Assembly (NCBI GenBank): GCA_946538445.1
Contig: CAMNGO010000128.1
Coordinates: 1 to 6,055 of the forward strand
Origin: an uncultured Lachnospiraceae bacterium
GTDB lineage: Bacteria; Bacillota; Clostridia; Lachnospirales; Lachnospiraceae
Reading direction: 5' to 3'
Length of the DNA stretch: 6,055 nucleotides
Shown in pieces: positions 5,274-6,055 of the stretch. Position 1 is the stretch's first letter; the number at the start of each line of letters is the position of its first letter. Made by a program: the position numbers and the translations under genes. The notes under the pieces are model-generated. The model saw nothing but the letters and a program-made list of their open reading frames with translations. It had not been told where the DNA came from and searched no databases.

Positions 5274-6055
5274 TTATTTTTTTATCTTAATCTTTTTTGT
5301 TTTGCTCCAGGCGGAATAATAAGTAGCATTTCCATAAATCCTATAAGTCCGTATTCTTACAAAATATTTCTTTCCCTTTTTCAATTTTTTGATAGTTTTC
5401 GAAAGGGTCCCTGCTTTCTTGATTCTAAGGGTTTTCGCTTTCTTTGTAAACTTATTATTCAGAGCATATTGGAGCTGATAACCGGTTGCCTGCTTACTTT
5501 TTTTCCATTTAACCTTCATCGTCTTAGCGGACCTGTTTTTCAAGCTTAAGATTGGTACTCCTGTCAAACGTAAATTCGAAGTTGGTATAATAGAGCTTTG
5601 CAGGTTGCCATTATAAGCACAAACCGCATAGGATATAAGGGAACCATATTGATTATTAACCGCAGTATCTGTGAAAGATACAACGTCTGCTTTATCAATC
5701 TTTGCAATAAGCTGATAAGAACCGGATCCCACTTTACGGTAGATATAATATCCCTCTGCATAGTTGGCTTTTGTCCAGCTGATAAGCATTCCGTTAGAAC
5801 TATTAGTAACAGTTATATTCGTAACCGTAGCAGGTGCAGTAACAGGTTGTTTTTTCGGAATTACCTCCCCTTTTCTAATCAATGAATTACAACTGTTACA
5901 ATAGGTATCTCCCGTATATCCAGCTTGGCCCAAAGTGGCCTCTCTGGCATCGCGAATCTGTGTACCTCCAATATGATTTGACGGATCGATTGGAATCTCC
6001 TCCACCTTGGTGGTTCCGCAGTTCTCACAGGTATATGTCATCTCTCCGGTTGCTA
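5274..6055 (-). CDS. Surface or secreted protein with paired-cysteine modules and two FnIII domains, 5' end outside window
   Basis: The frame stays open to the right edge, so the ATG at 6039-6041 is probably internal; 259 C-terminal residues are visible. Counting from that Met, a cysteine pair (Cys5, Cys8 in YTCENCG) and a second pair (Cys48, Cys51 in GDTYCNSC) lie in a segment resembling the short repeats in Lachnospiraceae cell-surface proteins. Two fibronectin type III-like domains follow, at about residues 70-158 and 163-253. The C-terminus is very lysine-rich and ends KKIKIKK; no LPXTG signal or membrane anchor is present. Such tails usually act in adhesion, or as spacers for enzymes; the catalytic or binding part, if any, is outside the window. 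The coding sequence is AT-richer than its neighbours: bases 5281-5340 contain 18 G/C of 60, against 30 of 60 at 3901-3960 in the HerA-like gene. No terminator separates it from the PAP2 gene. Confidence 0.85.
   Translation of the reverse strand, partial: ATGEMTYTCENCGTTKVEEIPIDPSNHIGGTQIRDAREATLGQAGYTGDTYCNSCNSLIRKGEVIPKKQPVTAPATVTNITVTNSSNGMLISWTKANYAEGYYIYRKVGSGSYQLIAKIDKADVVSFTDTAVNNQYGSLISYAVCAYNGNLQSSIIPTSNLRLTGVPILSLKNRSAKTMKVKWKKSKQATGYQLQYALNNKFTKKAKTLRIKKAGTLSKTIKKLKKGKKYFVRIRTYRIYGNATYYSAWSKTKKIKIKK

Noticed and set aside
5025..5549. Open frame of 174 codons on the + strand across the PAP2 and FnIII genes
   Set aside because: It runs through two genes with clear motifs on the opposite strand and its translation has no recognisable domain.

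Overview
The window looks like chromosomal DNA of a low-to-mid GC Gram-positive anaerobe, most likely a clostridial gut bacterium of the Lachnospiraceae type. This is inferred from the strong AGGAGG/AAAGGA-type ribosome sites, a 47-residue CXXC protein of the CD1871A type known from Clostridia, a ferredoxin-type membrane protein, and a secreted FnIII protein with the paired-cysteine modules common in Lachnospiraceae surface proteins. No taxonomic marker gene is present, so this is an inference.

Layout. Bases 2-1414 (+) hold the 3' part of a GH13 alpha-glucan hydrolase with an acidic linker and a small helical C-terminal extension. Everything after it is on the minus strand. Bases 1389-2936 form a tight three-gene unit, read right to left: a TlpA-like thioredoxin lipoprotein, then a 47-residue membrane protein with a CXXC motif (2260-2403), then a polytopic 4Fe-4S membrane protein of the NapH type. 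The last of these overlaps the GH13 gene tail to tail by 26 bases. A promoter (2961-2988) and the terminator of the preceding gene (3004-3042) fit into the 127-base gap upstream of this unit. Bases 3064-4674 encode a HerA-like (DUF853/YjgR-type) ATPase with an alanine-rich coiled coil and a striking glycine-zipper tail. Bases 4698-5252 encode a PAP2 membrane phosphatase. Bases 5274-6055 hold the C-terminal part of a lysine-rich surface protein with two FnIII domains, cut by the right edge. Gaps between the last three genes are only 21 and 23 bases, so they may be co-transcribed.

How genes may work together. The most interesting unit is the thioredoxin lipoprotein / CXXC peptide / 4Fe-4S membrane protein set. 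All three carry redox cysteines. The predicted topology places the thioredoxin and the CXXC peptide outside the membrane and the two-cluster ferredoxin domain inside. That suggests a route carrying electrons from cytosolic ferredoxin-type donors to extracytoplasmic thiols. The families are known; this specific function is a hypothesis. No RNA genes, CRISPR arrays, insertion sequences or attachment sites were seen, and there is no gene-free stretch longer than 127 bases.
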